Source: Streptomyces profundus (GTDB lineage Bacteria; Actinomycetota; Actinomycetes; Streptomycetales; Streptomycetaceae). From it: DNA of 64,000 bases. Both the position numbers and the translations under genes were made by a program. Positions 35,828 through 43,112 of the stretch are shown here, in pieces. A model generated the notes under the pieces. That model was given only the letters and a program-made list of their open reading frames with translations. It did no database searches and was not told the origin of the DNA. Every line of letters starts with the position of its first letter. Within the stretch, counting starts at the first letter, position 1. The stretch covers positions 3,408,501 through 3,472,500 of the forward strand of contig NZ_CP082362.1 of NCBI RefSeq assembly GCF_020740535.1, read 5' to 3'.

Positions 35828-36775
35828 TCAGCAGCCGCCGACGCCGGTGAGCTCGGCCGACAGCGCCCAGAGGCGGGCGGCGGAGCGCGCGTCGGTGGCC
35901 CATGGCTTCACCCCGCCGACGAGCATGTCGTCGCTCTTCGCCGGCTCAGCGATGGCGCAGTCCTGGCAGTAGGCGCCGCCGTGGGCGTCGAGGGCGGGGG
36001 AGGTCGCGGCCCATACGGCGGTCGCCGCGCCCTGTCCTGGCGTCTTGAAGCCGTCGGCCGGGCGCCCGTCGGCGGTCACCCAGCCGAGCTGTGCCCACTC
36101 CTCGCGCGGCACATGGCGCTGGAGTGGGGTGAGGATGCTGCCGGGATGCACGGCGAAGGCCCGTGGGCCGTTCGCGCCGGCGAGGCGGTCGAGGTGGCGG
36201 GCGAAGAGCGCGTTGGCCGTCTTGGACTGGGCGTAGGCGAGCCAGCGGTCGTAGCCGGTGCGGAAGTGGAGGTCGTCCCATCGGATGTCCGAGAGGAAAT
36301 GGCCCGAGGACGCCACGGCCACCACCCTTGAGCCGGCGGACAGGGCGGGGCGGAGGCGGTTGACCAGGGCGAAGTGTCCCAGGTGGTTGATCGCGAAGTG
36401 CGCCTCCCAACCGGGGCCGAAGCGGGTCTCCCGACAGGCCATCACCCCCGCGCCGTTGATGACGATGTCCAGGCCGCGGCCGGTGGAGAGGAACTGGGTC
36501 GAGAAGGTTCGGACGCTCTCCAGGTCGGCCAGGTCGAGGGGGTGCACCTCGACTCGGTGGAGGCCGCGCAGCGTCCTCTCGGCTGTCGCCGCCCGCCGCG
36601 CCGGAACGATGACCTGGGCACCCGCACGGGCCAGGGCGCGGGTCGCCTCCAGGCCGAGCCCCGAGTATCCGCCGGTGACCAGGGCGGTGCTGCCGGTGAG
36701 GTCGATCCCGGCGAGCACGTCGTCGGCCGTGCTGTGCGGGCCGAACGCGGTGTGGGTCTGCTGGTGGTCGATCAT
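35828..36775 (-). CDS. Short-chain dehydrogenase/reductase
   Basis: This is a 315-residue SDR oxidoreductase. The cofactor motif TALVTGGYSGLGLEATRALA lies near residues 31-50, the NxAG-like motif is INGAGVMA, and the active site shows the YAQSKTANALF YxxxK pair. It resembles the retinol dehydrogenase/WW-domain oxidoreductase-like branch; the natural substrate is unknown. ATG 36775 (MIDHQQTHTAFGPH) lies only 8 bases from a MerR-type -10 element, so the message is probably leaderless. Arg/Ala-rich sequence upstream in the same frame is not coding. Confidence 0.88.
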   Translation of the reverse strand: MIDHQQTHTAFGPHSTADDVLAGIDLTGSTALVTGGYSGLGLEATRALARAGAQVIVPARRAATAERTLRGLHRVEVHPLDLADLESVRTFSTQFLSTGRGLDIVINGAGVMACRETRFGPGWEAHFAINHLGHFALVNRLRPALSAGSRVVAVASSGHFLSDIRWDDLHFRTGYDRWLAYAQSKTANALFARHLDRLAGANGPRAFAVHPGSILTPLQRHVPREEWAQLGWVTADGRPADGFKTPGQGAATAVWAATSPALDAHGGAYCQDCAIAEPAKSDDMLVGGVKPWATDARSAARLWALSAELTGVGGC

Positions 36776-36782
36776 GCGATGG

Positions 36783-36813
36783 ACCGTAGGGGTTGGAGCG
36801 CGAACTAGGTCAA
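36783..36813 (-). promoter_or_regulatory. MerR-type promoter of the SDR gene (19-bp spacer)
   Basis: On the minus strand TTGACC (36813-36808) is followed by a 19-base spacer and TACGGT (36788-36783). The overlong spacer is the hallmark of promoters that need a MerR protein to twist them into activity. The flanking GACC/GGTC bases form an imperfect dyad across the spacer. The SDR start codon follows at once. Confidence 0.75.
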
Positions 36814-36920
36814 GGTGGCTTCGCGCGGTCGCGGAGCTCGCCGCGCTGGTCCGCCCGGGTCCGCTCGGGTCCTGGGAACGAGCCCGGGCGGCTCGCCCCT
36901 GCTCCGGCGGCAGGCGGCAC

Positions 36921-37013
36921 GAGGATGAGGTGCGCGCCAGGGTCGCCGAGCTGAACGTGTGCCTCGGCGTGCTCCACGGCAGGTCGTCAGCTACGAGCGC
37001 CATGCGTGCGACG
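36921..37013 (+). pseudogene. C-terminal scrap of a MerR family regulator
   Basis: Translation from 36921 reads EDEVRARVAELNVCLGVLHG, and a one-frame shift then gives VVSYERHACDG. Together these resemble the end of MerR proteins (coiled coil of the form RLAELDxCLxxIxxKVxxYERxL). The DNA-binding domain is absent. It lies divergent from, and next to, the MerR-type promoter of the SDR gene, where the regulator would be expected. The similarity is short, so the call is tentative. The rest of the 36776-37079 spacer shows nothing else. Confidence 0.42.
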
Positions 37014-37079
37014 GAACCGCCGCTGCCCGGCGGTGAGCGGGAGGGGTCGCCGCCCTCTCCGGTTCAGGCTGAGCGGGCT

Positions 37080-37358
37080 TCAGGCGGAGAGGGCTTCGAC
37101 GCCGTCCTCCTGGGGGTCGGGCGCGCAGTCGAGGGCCAGTTCGTCCAGGGACACGCCCAGCGCCGTGGCGAGCGCGGCCACCGTGAAGAAGGACGGGGTC
37201 GGCGCCCGTCCCGTCTCGATCTTGCGCAGTGTCTCCGCCGAGATCCCCGCCGCCGCCGCGACCTCGACCATGCTCCGGTTGCCCCGGGCTCGGCGCAGCA
37301 GCGCGCCGAACCGCTCTCCGCGTCGCCGCTCCGAGGGACTCAAGGGTGTTCGCACCAT
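37080..37358 (-). CDS. XRE family helix-turn-helix regulator
   Basis: This is a 92-residue single-domain Cro/CI-type regulator. The helix-turn-helix is FGALLRRARGNRSMVEVAAAAGISAETLRKIETG, read in pieces, about residues 17-50, followed by FFTVAALATALGVSLDELA. ATG 37358 (MVRTPLSPSERRRGERF) was chosen by family pattern. It is divergent from a methionine aminopeptidase gene, an arrangement seen repeatedly in Streptomyces, and a palindrome between them is its likely operator. Confidence 0.87.
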   Translation of the reverse strand: MVRTPLSPSERRRGERFGALLRRARGNRSMVEVAAAAGISAETLRKIETGRAPTPSFFTVAALATALGVSLDELALDCAPDPQEDGVEALSA

Positions 37359-37371
37359 GCCTGTGATACTA

Positions 37372-37381
37372 ATACCGGTAT
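37372..37381. promoter_or_regulatory. ATACCGGTAT palindrome between the XRE and map genes
   Basis: This perfect 10-bp palindrome lies in an AT-rich island (TAATACCGGTATAAAAATT) 14 bases from the XRE start and 61 from map. Such centred palindromes are the usual targets of small XRE repressors. Control of both divergent genes is inferred. Confidence 0.65.
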
Positions 37382-37442
37382 AAAAATTGGTCCTGGTGGT
37401 GCGCGCGAACGCGCGGCCGGGAGAGCGAAGGAGCGGCAGAGC

Positions 37443-38210
37443 ATGGTGGAGATCAAGACGGACGCGGCGCTGGAGGCGATGCGGGAGGCCGGGCGTGTCG
37501 TGGGCCGGGCGCTCGCCGCCGTCCGGGAGGCGGCGGATGTCGGGGTTTCGTTGTGGGAGCTCGACGGGGTGGCGCGCGATGTCCTCGCCGACCACGGCGC
37601 CAAGTCGCCCTTCCTCGGCTACCGCCCCTCCTTCGCGCCCACCCCGTTCCCCGCGGTGATCTGCGCCTCGGTCAACGACGCCGTGGTGCACGGCATCCCC
37701 ACGGAGTACCGGCTGCGCGACGGCGACCTGTTGAGCGTCGACTGCGGCGCCGAGCTGGACGGATGGACCGGCGACGCCGCGATCAGCCTCACCGTCGGCA
37801 CTCCGAGGCCGGCCGACGTGAAGCTGATCGAGGCCACCCAGCGGGCGTTGGACGCCGGCATCGCCGCGGCGAACGTCGGCGGGCGCATGGGCGACATCTC
37901 GCACGCGATCGACACCGTCGCCCGGTCGGTCGACTGCGGCATGCCGCCCGACTTCGGCGGCCACGGCATCGGCCGCAGCATGCACGAGGACCCGCCCGTC
38001 CCCAACCGGGGGCGCCCGGGGCGGGGTTTCCCCCTGCGGCACGGCCTGGTGCTCGCCATCGAACCCATGCTGATGGCCGGCGGTCGGGACCGGTACCGGA
38101 CCGGAACGGACGGCTGGACCCTCTTCACCACGGACGGCAGCCGGGCGGCGCATATCGAGCACACCGTCGCCATCACCAAGGACGGCCCCCGCGTTCTGAC
38201 CCTGCCATGA
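37443..38210 (+). CDS. map: Type I methionine aminopeptidase
   Basis: This 255-residue enzyme removes the initiator methionine. The metal ligands are recognisable: D in LLSVDCGAELDGWTGDAAIS (two Asp), the His of GHGIG, the Glu of LAIEPML, and the Glu of HIEHTVAI. The substrate His is in NDAVVHGIP. GAAGGAG precedes ATG 37443. Streptomyces normally has another map copy near secY/infA, so this XRE-linked copy is probably an accessory one. A longer open frame upstream has no similarity and crosses the regulator. Confidence 0.92.
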   Translation: MVEIKTDAALEAMREAGRVVGRALAAVREAADVGVSLWELDGVARDVLADHGAKSPFLGYRPSFAPTPFPAVICASVNDAVVHGIPTEYRLRDGDLLSVDCGAELDGWTGDAAISLTVGTPRPADVKLIEATQRALDAGIAAANVGGRMGDISHAIDTVARSVDCGMPPDFGGHGIGRSMHEDPPVPNRGRPGRGFPLRHGLVLAIEPMLMAGGRDRYRTGTDGWTLFTTDGSRAAHIEHTVAITKDGPRVLTLP

Positions 38211-38259
38211 CGCGCCGATGGCCCGTGGCCCCCCAGGGCCCATCAGTCCAGGAGTGCGC

Positions 38260-38721
38260 ATGGTCGTGCTGATGTCCGATCCGAGCGTCGCCGCCGTGCC
38301 GGTGCGCGAATGCGGCGAGCCACTGCGGTCGGTCCGCTGCTCGTCGACGAGCGCAAGCGTCGGGACTCGGGAGGCGCCTTCGTCCACCTCAGGGAGGGGG
38401 GCTCGCTCGGCCGCCAGCCGTTTCGTCTCGCCTCCCGAGGTCGCGCCACACTCGGCCGGCGCCGCCCTCGACGTGACGCTGGCCGACCGGCACGGCCGCG
38501 AGCTCGACCTCGGTACCCGGGTCAACGCGACCCCGGAGGAGAGCGAGGGCGGCTGCTACACGGCGGCGCCGAACATACCGGCGGCGGCCCGCTCGCTTCG
38601 CGAGGTGCTCGGCGCCGCACTGGCCGGCGCCGGACTGGTCGACTACCCGACGGAGTGGTGGCACTGGTCCTACGGGGACCGTTACTGGGCCCTGATGACC
38701 GGCGCGCCGGCGGCCCACTAG
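38260..38721 (+). pseudogene. Broken D-Ala-D-Ala dipeptidase (VanX-like)
   Basis: The start MVVLMSDPSVAAVPVRECGEPL is VanX-like. At about 38328 the similarity jumps to another frame (VGPLLVDERKRRDSGGAF, then VHLREG), and from 38413 returns to the first frame as ASRFVSPPEVAPHSAGAALD and later DYPTEWWHWSYGDRYW. The segment in between, which in intact enzymes carries the EGYRPP arginine and ~50 residues, is deleted. The zinc ligands of the C-terminal half (His and Asp in PHSAGAALD, Glu/His in EWWHW) survive, but an active enzyme is unlikely. An open frame does run through all of it, so it may still be annotated as a gene. Confidence 0.8.
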
Positions 38722-38752
38722 GGGCCGGTCGACCCCGGGGCTCGACGGCGTG

Positions 38753-40255
38753 TCAGCGCAGTGCGCGCAGGGCCGAGCCGATGCTGGCGACGCCCTCCTC
38801 GACGGCGTGCGGGGTGCTGGCGGCATAGCCGAGCACAAGACCGGGTGCGCCGGGGCGTTGGCGGTGCCAGGACAGCGGCTGGGTGCGAACGCCGCGCGCC
38901 AACGCCAGCTCGGCCAGCTCCGTGTCGTCCAGCCCCGGCGGCAGGGTGACCGTCAGATGCAGCCCGGCCGCCGCGCCGTGCACCACCGCCTCGGGGAGAT
39001 GCGCGGCCAGCGCGGCGATCATCGCGTCCCGACGGCGCCGGTGGCGCTGGCGCACCAGCCGCAGATGCCGCTCCAACTCGCCGGAGGCCATCAGCCGCGC
39101 GAGCACCAGCTGGGGGAGCACGGCGTTGCCGAGATCGGCGAACCGCTTCGCGTCGACGAGCGCCTCGCGGTAGCGGGGCGGCGCCACCACCCAGCCGATG
39201 CGCATCCCCGGCGAGAGGATCTTGGAGACGCTGCCCGCGTAGCAGACATGTTCGCTGAGCATCGACCGCAGCGCGGCGACCGGCGGCCGATCGTAGCGGT
39301 GCTCGGCGTCGTAGTCGTCCTCGATGACCAGCCCGTCGCGCTGCCGCGCCCAGCGGGTCAGCTCCCTGCGGCGTTCGCCGGAGAGGACGACGCCGGTGGG
39401 GAACTGGTGGGCCGGGGTCAGCAGCACCGCGCCGGCTCCGCTCTCGGCCAACTCCGCCACCCGCAGCCCCTCCTCGTCCACCGCGACGGGCGGCGTGGCG
39501 AGGCCGCAGTGCCGCAGGTGCTGTCGGGCGCCGAGCGAACTCGGCTCCTCCACCGCGACGCCCTGGACCCCGGATCGGTACAGCGACTGGCCGAGGAGGG
39601 ACAGTGTCTGGGCGGTGCCGGCGACGATCAGCACCTCGTCCGGGGTGACCGTGATGCCTCGGTTGCGGGCCAGCCAGGTGGCGACGGCGCCGCGCAGGGC
39701 CGGCGTGCCGCGCGGATCGCCATAGCCGAGATCGGCCGCTGACAGCCGGGAGAGCAGGGCGCGTTCGGTGCGGAGCCAGGCGGTTCGGGGGAACGCGGCC
39801 AGATCGGGCAGCCCGGGCGACAGGTCGATCCTGGCGGGCGCGGCGCGCAGCGCGTCAAAGGAGGCGTGGTCAGGGACCCCGTCGAACGGGCGCGCGGCTG
39901 GGGCTGGATCGCCGGCGCCCCCGGCGATCCCGGTCCCTGCGGCGGGTGCGGGGACGGGCACCGCGACAACGACCGTTCCGTTTCGGCGATGACCGGCCGC
40001 ATGGCCTTCTTCGATCAGTCGGCGATAGGCCTCGGTCACCACACCCCGGGAGACCCGCAGTTCGCCGGCGAGCGCTCGGGTGGCCGGCAGCCGGCTGCCC
40101 ACGGGGAGCCGGCCGTCGGCCATGGCCCGTCGCAGGTGCCCGGCCAGCCAGCGGGAGCGGCCCCCTGGGGGCGCCTCCTCGATGTCCAGTTGGAGGAAGT
40201 CGGAGCCACGGGCCTCTTTGGACCAGGTGACTTCGTGCTCTTTGGACCTTTCCAT
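38753..40255 (-). CDS. MocR-type regulator: GntR winged helix fused to aminotransferase fold
   Basis: This is a 500-residue PLP-dependent regulator. The N-terminal GntR wHTH reads LAGHLRRAMADGRLPVGSRLPATRALAGELRVSRGVVTEAYRRL (read in pieces, residues ~37-80), and the aminotransferase I-like domain has the PLP lysine in YAGSVSKILSPGMRIGW. Such proteins sense PLP or amino acid ligands. ATG 40255 is used, but two copies of GGTCCAAAGAG lie in its first codons (encoding RSKE and WSKE), so a shorter protein or an operator inside the coding region is possible. It is 29 bases from the divergent methyltransferase gene, its probable target. Confidence 0.88.
   Translation of the reverse strand: MERSKEHEVTWSKEARGSDFLQLDIEEAPPGGRSRWLAGHLRRAMADGRLPVGSRLPATRALAGELRVSRGVVTEAYRRLIEEGHAAGHRRNGTVVVAVPVPAPAAGTGIAGGAGDPAPAARPFDGVPDHASFDALRAAPARIDLSPGLPDLAAFPRTAWLRTERALLSRLSAADLGYGDPRGTPALRGAVATWLARNRGITVTPDEVLIVAGTAQTLSLLGQSLYRSGVQGVAVEEPSSLGARQHLRHCGLATPPVAVDEEGLRVAELAESGAGAVLLTPAHQFPTGVVLSGERRRELTRWARQRDGLVIEDDYDAEHRYDRPPVAALRSMLSEHVCYAGSVSKILSPGMRIGWVVAPPRYREALVDAKRFADLGNAVLPQLVLARLMASGELERHLRLVRQRHRRRRDAMIAALAAHLPEAVVHGAAAGLHLTVTLPPGLDDTELAELALARGVRTQPLSWHRQRPGAPGLVLGYAASTPHAVEEGVASIGSALRALR
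40214..40248. repeat. Direct repeat CTCTTTGGACC x2 at the mocR start
   Basis: Eleven-base copies lie at 40214-40224 and 40238-40248, with starts 24 bases apart. MocR regulators such as PdxR and GabR bind direct repeats near their own promoters. The repeats fall in the first codons of the annotated regulator and near the divergent methyltransferase promoter. Confidence 0.55.
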
Positions 40256-40284
40256 GAGGCCATAGTGCCCGGCAGGCTGAGGCC

Positions 40285-41211
40285 ATGAACGGCATCTCCT
40301 CCTCTCCGCAGCCGGCCGCGCCGGCTCCCTCGGCCACCCGCGTTCCTCAGGACTCCTCGGCGGCGGCCGTCGACTACATCCACGGATACTCCGAGCGCGA
40401 GGCCGTCCGGCTGGGTGACCAGGCCGATGTGCTCGCTCCGCTGTTGCACGAGGGGACCGCCTATCCGGCGGGCAGCCGTGTGCTGGAGGTCGGCTGCGGC
40501 GTCGGCGCGCAGACGGTCCATCTGCTCGCTTCGAGCCCCGGGGCGCGGATCGTCTCCGTCGACCGTTCGCGGGAGTCGCTCGGGCTCGCCCGGGCGCGTG
40601 TCGCCGCTCACGCGCCGGCGGCGCGGGTGGAGTGGTGCCATGGCGATCTCTTCGATCTCCCCTTCGCCGAGGGCGAGTTCGACCATCTCTTCGTCTGCTT
40701 CGTCCTGGAGCATCTGGGCGATCCGGTGGCGGCCCTGCGGCGGCTGCGGCCCCTGGTCAAGCCGGGCGGCAGCATCACCGTGATCGAGGGGGACCACGGA
40801 TCGGCCCTCTTCCACCCGGACAGCGCGCTCGCCCGCGCGGCGATCGACTGCCACACCCGGCTTCAGGCAGCCGCCGGCGGGGACGCGCACCTCGGGCGTC
40901 GCCTCCAGCCGCTGCTCGCCGAGGCCGGATACACGCGGGTGACGGTCCGGCCCCGCACGGTGTACGCCGACCGCACCAGGCCAGAGATGGTGCGGGGGTT
41001 CACCAGGGACACGTTCATCCCGGTGATCGCCTCGGTGCGCGACCAGGCGGTGGCCTCCGGGCTCGCCACGGCGGAGGACTTCGACCGTGGCATGGCGGAC
41101 CTGCGGCGTACCGCGGTGGACGACGGGGTCTTCCACTACACGTTCTTCAAGGCCGTGGCGCACCGCCCCGCCATGGCGCACCGCCCCGCCGGGGAGGGAG
41201 ACGCCGGGTGA
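40285..41211 (+). CDS. SAM-dependent methyltransferase
   Basis: This is a 308-residue class I methyltransferase. Motif I is VLEVGCGVGAQTVHL (~residues 68-82), the acidic loop is VSVDRSRESL, and motif II is FDHLFVCFVLEHLGDPVAAL. A C-terminal extension ends with a duplicated AHRPAMAHRPA. The substrate is unknown. The start lies 29 bases from the divergent mocR start and no strong Shine-Dalgarno is visible. Regulation by the MocR protein is likely from the arrangement. Confidence 0.85.
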   Translation: MNGISSSPQPAAPAPSATRVPQDSSAAAVDYIHGYSEREAVRLGDQADVLAPLLHEGTAYPAGSRVLEVGCGVGAQTVHLLASSPGARIVSVDRSRESLGLARARVAAHAPAARVEWCHGDLFDLPFAEGEFDHLFVCFVLEHLGDPVAALRRLRPLVKPGGSITVIEGDHGSALFHPDSALARAAIDCHTRLQAAAGGDAHLGRRLQPLLAEAGYTRVTVRPRTVYADRTRPEMVRGFTRDTFIPVIASVRDQAVASGLATAEDFDRGMADLRRTAVDDGVFHYTFFKAVAHRPAMAHRPAGEGDAG

Positions 41212-41284
41212 CGGGCGTCGCCGGCGGGTCCGGCAGCCGGTAGGGACTGGACGAACCGCCCCGGTGCATGGAAATCTATGTTGT

Positions 41285-42463
41285 ATGGCGAATATTGATG
41301 CAGCAAGCGTGGTGGAGTGGCCCGAGGGCTTCACCGCCCACGCCGGGCACGGCGGGGTGCGAGAGGCCGGCGATGACGTCTCCATCGTGGCCTCGGACCG
41401 CCCCACGGTCAGCGCCGCGGTCTTCACCCAGAGCCGCTTCGCCGGCCCTTCGGTGCTGCTGAGCCGCGGCCATGCCGCAGAGCAGCGGTTCCGCGCGGTG
41501 GTCACCGTGGCGGGGAACTCCAATGTCGCCACCGGGCCCCAGGGCGAGCGGAACTCGGCCGAGGTCGTCGCCCTGGTGGCCGGGATGCTGAACATCGCCG
41601 AGGACGAGGTGCTGATCAGCTCCACCGGGGTGATCGGTCGCCAACTGCCCATGGAGCTGCTGCGCGCCCATCTGGGCGTCGAGCAGGCGTTCGGCGCTGG
41701 CCCGTTGGAGGTGGCCGGCGCCATGATGACCACCGACACCCACGCCAAGGTGAGCACGCGCACGGTCGGTGGCGCCCGCATCGTGGGCGTGGCCAAGGGC
41801 GTGGGCATGGTGGAGCCCAACATGGCGACGATGTTGGCCTACCTCTTCACCGATGCCGCCGTGGCCCCGGCCGCGCTGGACGCCGCGCTGCGCGATGCCG
41901 TGGACCGCACCTTCAACTGCCTGAGCGTGGACACCGACACCTCCACCTCGGACACCGTCGCCCTGTTGGCCAACGGAGCCGCCGGAGAGGTGGACGCGGA
42001 GGAGTTCGCCGCCGCCGTCCACGCGGTCTGTCTGGAACTGACCGAGCAGCTGGCCAGGGACGGCGAGGGCGCCACCAAGCTGCTGCGGGTCCAGGTGACC
42101 GAGGCGGCGAGCCCCGCCCAGGCCAAGCGCATCGCCAAGAGCGTGCTGAACTCGCCCCTGGTCAAGACGGCGGTGCACGGCGCCGACCCCAACTGGGGCC
42201 GTGTGGTGATGGCCGTCGGCAAGAACACCGAGCACGCCGAGGATCTGGCCATCACGCCGGAGCGGGTCACCGTGCGCTTCGGCGCCATGGAGGTCTACCC
42301 CAGCGAGACGGACGAGGGGCAACTGGCCAAGCTGGTGGAGATCATGCGGCAGGACGAGGTGGAGATCGGCGTCACCCTGGGCCTGGGCGACGCCAACGCC
42401 ACGGTCTTCGGCTGCGACCTCTCCGACGGCTATGTCCGCATCAACGCCGACTACACGACCTAG
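41285..42463 (+). CDS. ArgJ-type glutamate N-acetyltransferase/ornithine acetyltransferase homologue
   Basis: This is a 392-residue member of the ArgJ/Oat2 family, which cleaves itself into two subunits. The cleavage motif is intact: KGVGMVEPNMATMLA, with Thr after Ala as the N-terminal nucleophile. The conserved SSTGVIGRQLP, ADPNWGR and LGLGDANATVFGCDLSDGYVRINADYTT segments are present, read in pieces. ArgJ transfers acetyl from N-acetylornithine to glutamate. No other arginine genes lie nearby, so it may be a second copy or serve another pathway, as oat2 does in clavulanic acid clusters. ATG 41285 lacks a clear Shine-Dalgarno. Confidence 0.88.
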   Translation: MANIDAASVVEWPEGFTAHAGHGGVREAGDDVSIVASDRPTVSAAVFTQSRFAGPSVLLSRGHAAEQRFRAVVTVAGNSNVATGPQGERNSAEVVALVAGMLNIAEDEVLISSTGVIGRQLPMELLRAHLGVEQAFGAGPLEVAGAMMTTDTHAKVSTRTVGGARIVGVAKGVGMVEPNMATMLAYLFTDAAVAPAALDAALRDAVDRTFNCLSVDTDTSTSDTVALLANGAAGEVDAEEFAAAVHAVCLELTEQLARDGEGATKLLRVQVTEAASPAQAKRIAKSVLNSPLVKTAVHGADPNWGRVVMAVGKNTEHAEDLAITPERVTVRFGAMEVYPSETDEGQLAKLVEIMRQDEVEIGVTLGLGDANATVFGCDLSDGYVRINADYTT

Positions 42464-42533
42464 CCTTCTGCCCGGCCGCCACTGGTCCTCGCTGTCGAGA
42501 TTCCGGGCCGCGCGTGGTTGTTAGGGTCCTCTC

Positions 42534-42998
42534 ATGATGACGGCCGCCGACGATCCTGTGCCGGCCCGGCTGCGGGCGATGCCCAGCTGGCTGCTCACCC
42601 ACACAGCGACCCAGGCGTCCCGGTTGGTGGCCGAGTCCTTCGCGGCGATCGGCGCGCGGCGTTACCACTACGCCCTGCTCGCCGCGCTGGATGAGTTCGG
42701 CCCGCTCAGCCAGGCCGCGCTGGGGCGGCACTGCGGTATCGATCGGAGCGATGTGGTGGCCGCCGTCAACGAGTTGGCCGCCGACGGTCTGGTGGTGCGC
42801 CGCCAGGACCCGACGGATCGACGGCGCAATGTGATCACCCTGACGTCCGACGGCCGTGCCCAACTGGGGCGCGGCGACGAGGCGCTCGCGGAAACGCAGG
42901 AGCAGCTGATGGCGCCGCTCTCCCCAGCCGAACGCGCCGAACTGGTTCGGCTGCTGGGTCGACTCTTCGATCACCACTCCCCCCAGAGCCCTCAATGA
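42534..42998 (+). CDS. MarR family transcriptional regulator
   Basis: This is a 154-residue winged-helix regulator. The wHTH reads LSQAALGRHCGIDRSDVVAAVNELAADGLVVRRQDPTDRRRNVITLTSDGRA (read in pieces, ~residues 59-111), ending in the dimerisation helix LSPAERAELVRLLGRLFDHH. Ligand and targets are unknown; the next gene encodes an aminoglycoside-phosphotransferase-fold protein. Its stop codon lies in the left arm of a perfect parS-containing hairpin. Confidence 0.88.
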   Translation: MMTAADDPVPARLRAMPSWLLTHTATQASRLVAESFAAIGARRYHYALLAALDEFGPLSQAALGRHCGIDRSDVVAAVNELAADGLVVRRQDPTDRRRNVITLTSDGRAQLGRGDEALAETQEQLMAPLSPAERAELVRLLGRLFDHHSPQSPQ

Positions 42999-43040
42999 TT
43001 CACGTGAAACATCGCCCGATGTTTCACGTGAATCATTGAG
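42991..43040. terminator. Perfect 24-bp hairpin carrying two parS-like sites
   Basis: The left arm 42991-43014 and right arm 43017-43040 are exact complements with a 2-base loop. Each arm holds a parS variant with one mismatch: GATTCACGTGAAAC (42997-43010) and GTTTCACGTGAATC (43021-43034), mirror images of each other. It starts in the last codons of the marR gene and probably ends its transcript. It could also be bound by two ParB dimers. Confidence 0.85.
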
Positions 43041-43112
43041 GATGCCGCCCCGGCTGCCCGCTCGGAAAACCGCTCGCCCGGCGACCGGGGTGGAGCTATA
43101 CCGTCTCTGGCG

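Noticed and set aside
36258..37442. Long N-terminal extension of the methionine aminopeptidase
   Set aside because: The upstream frame is Arg/Pro-rich, lies antisense to the SDR and XRE genes, and the Shine-Dalgarno at 37427 fits the start at 37443.
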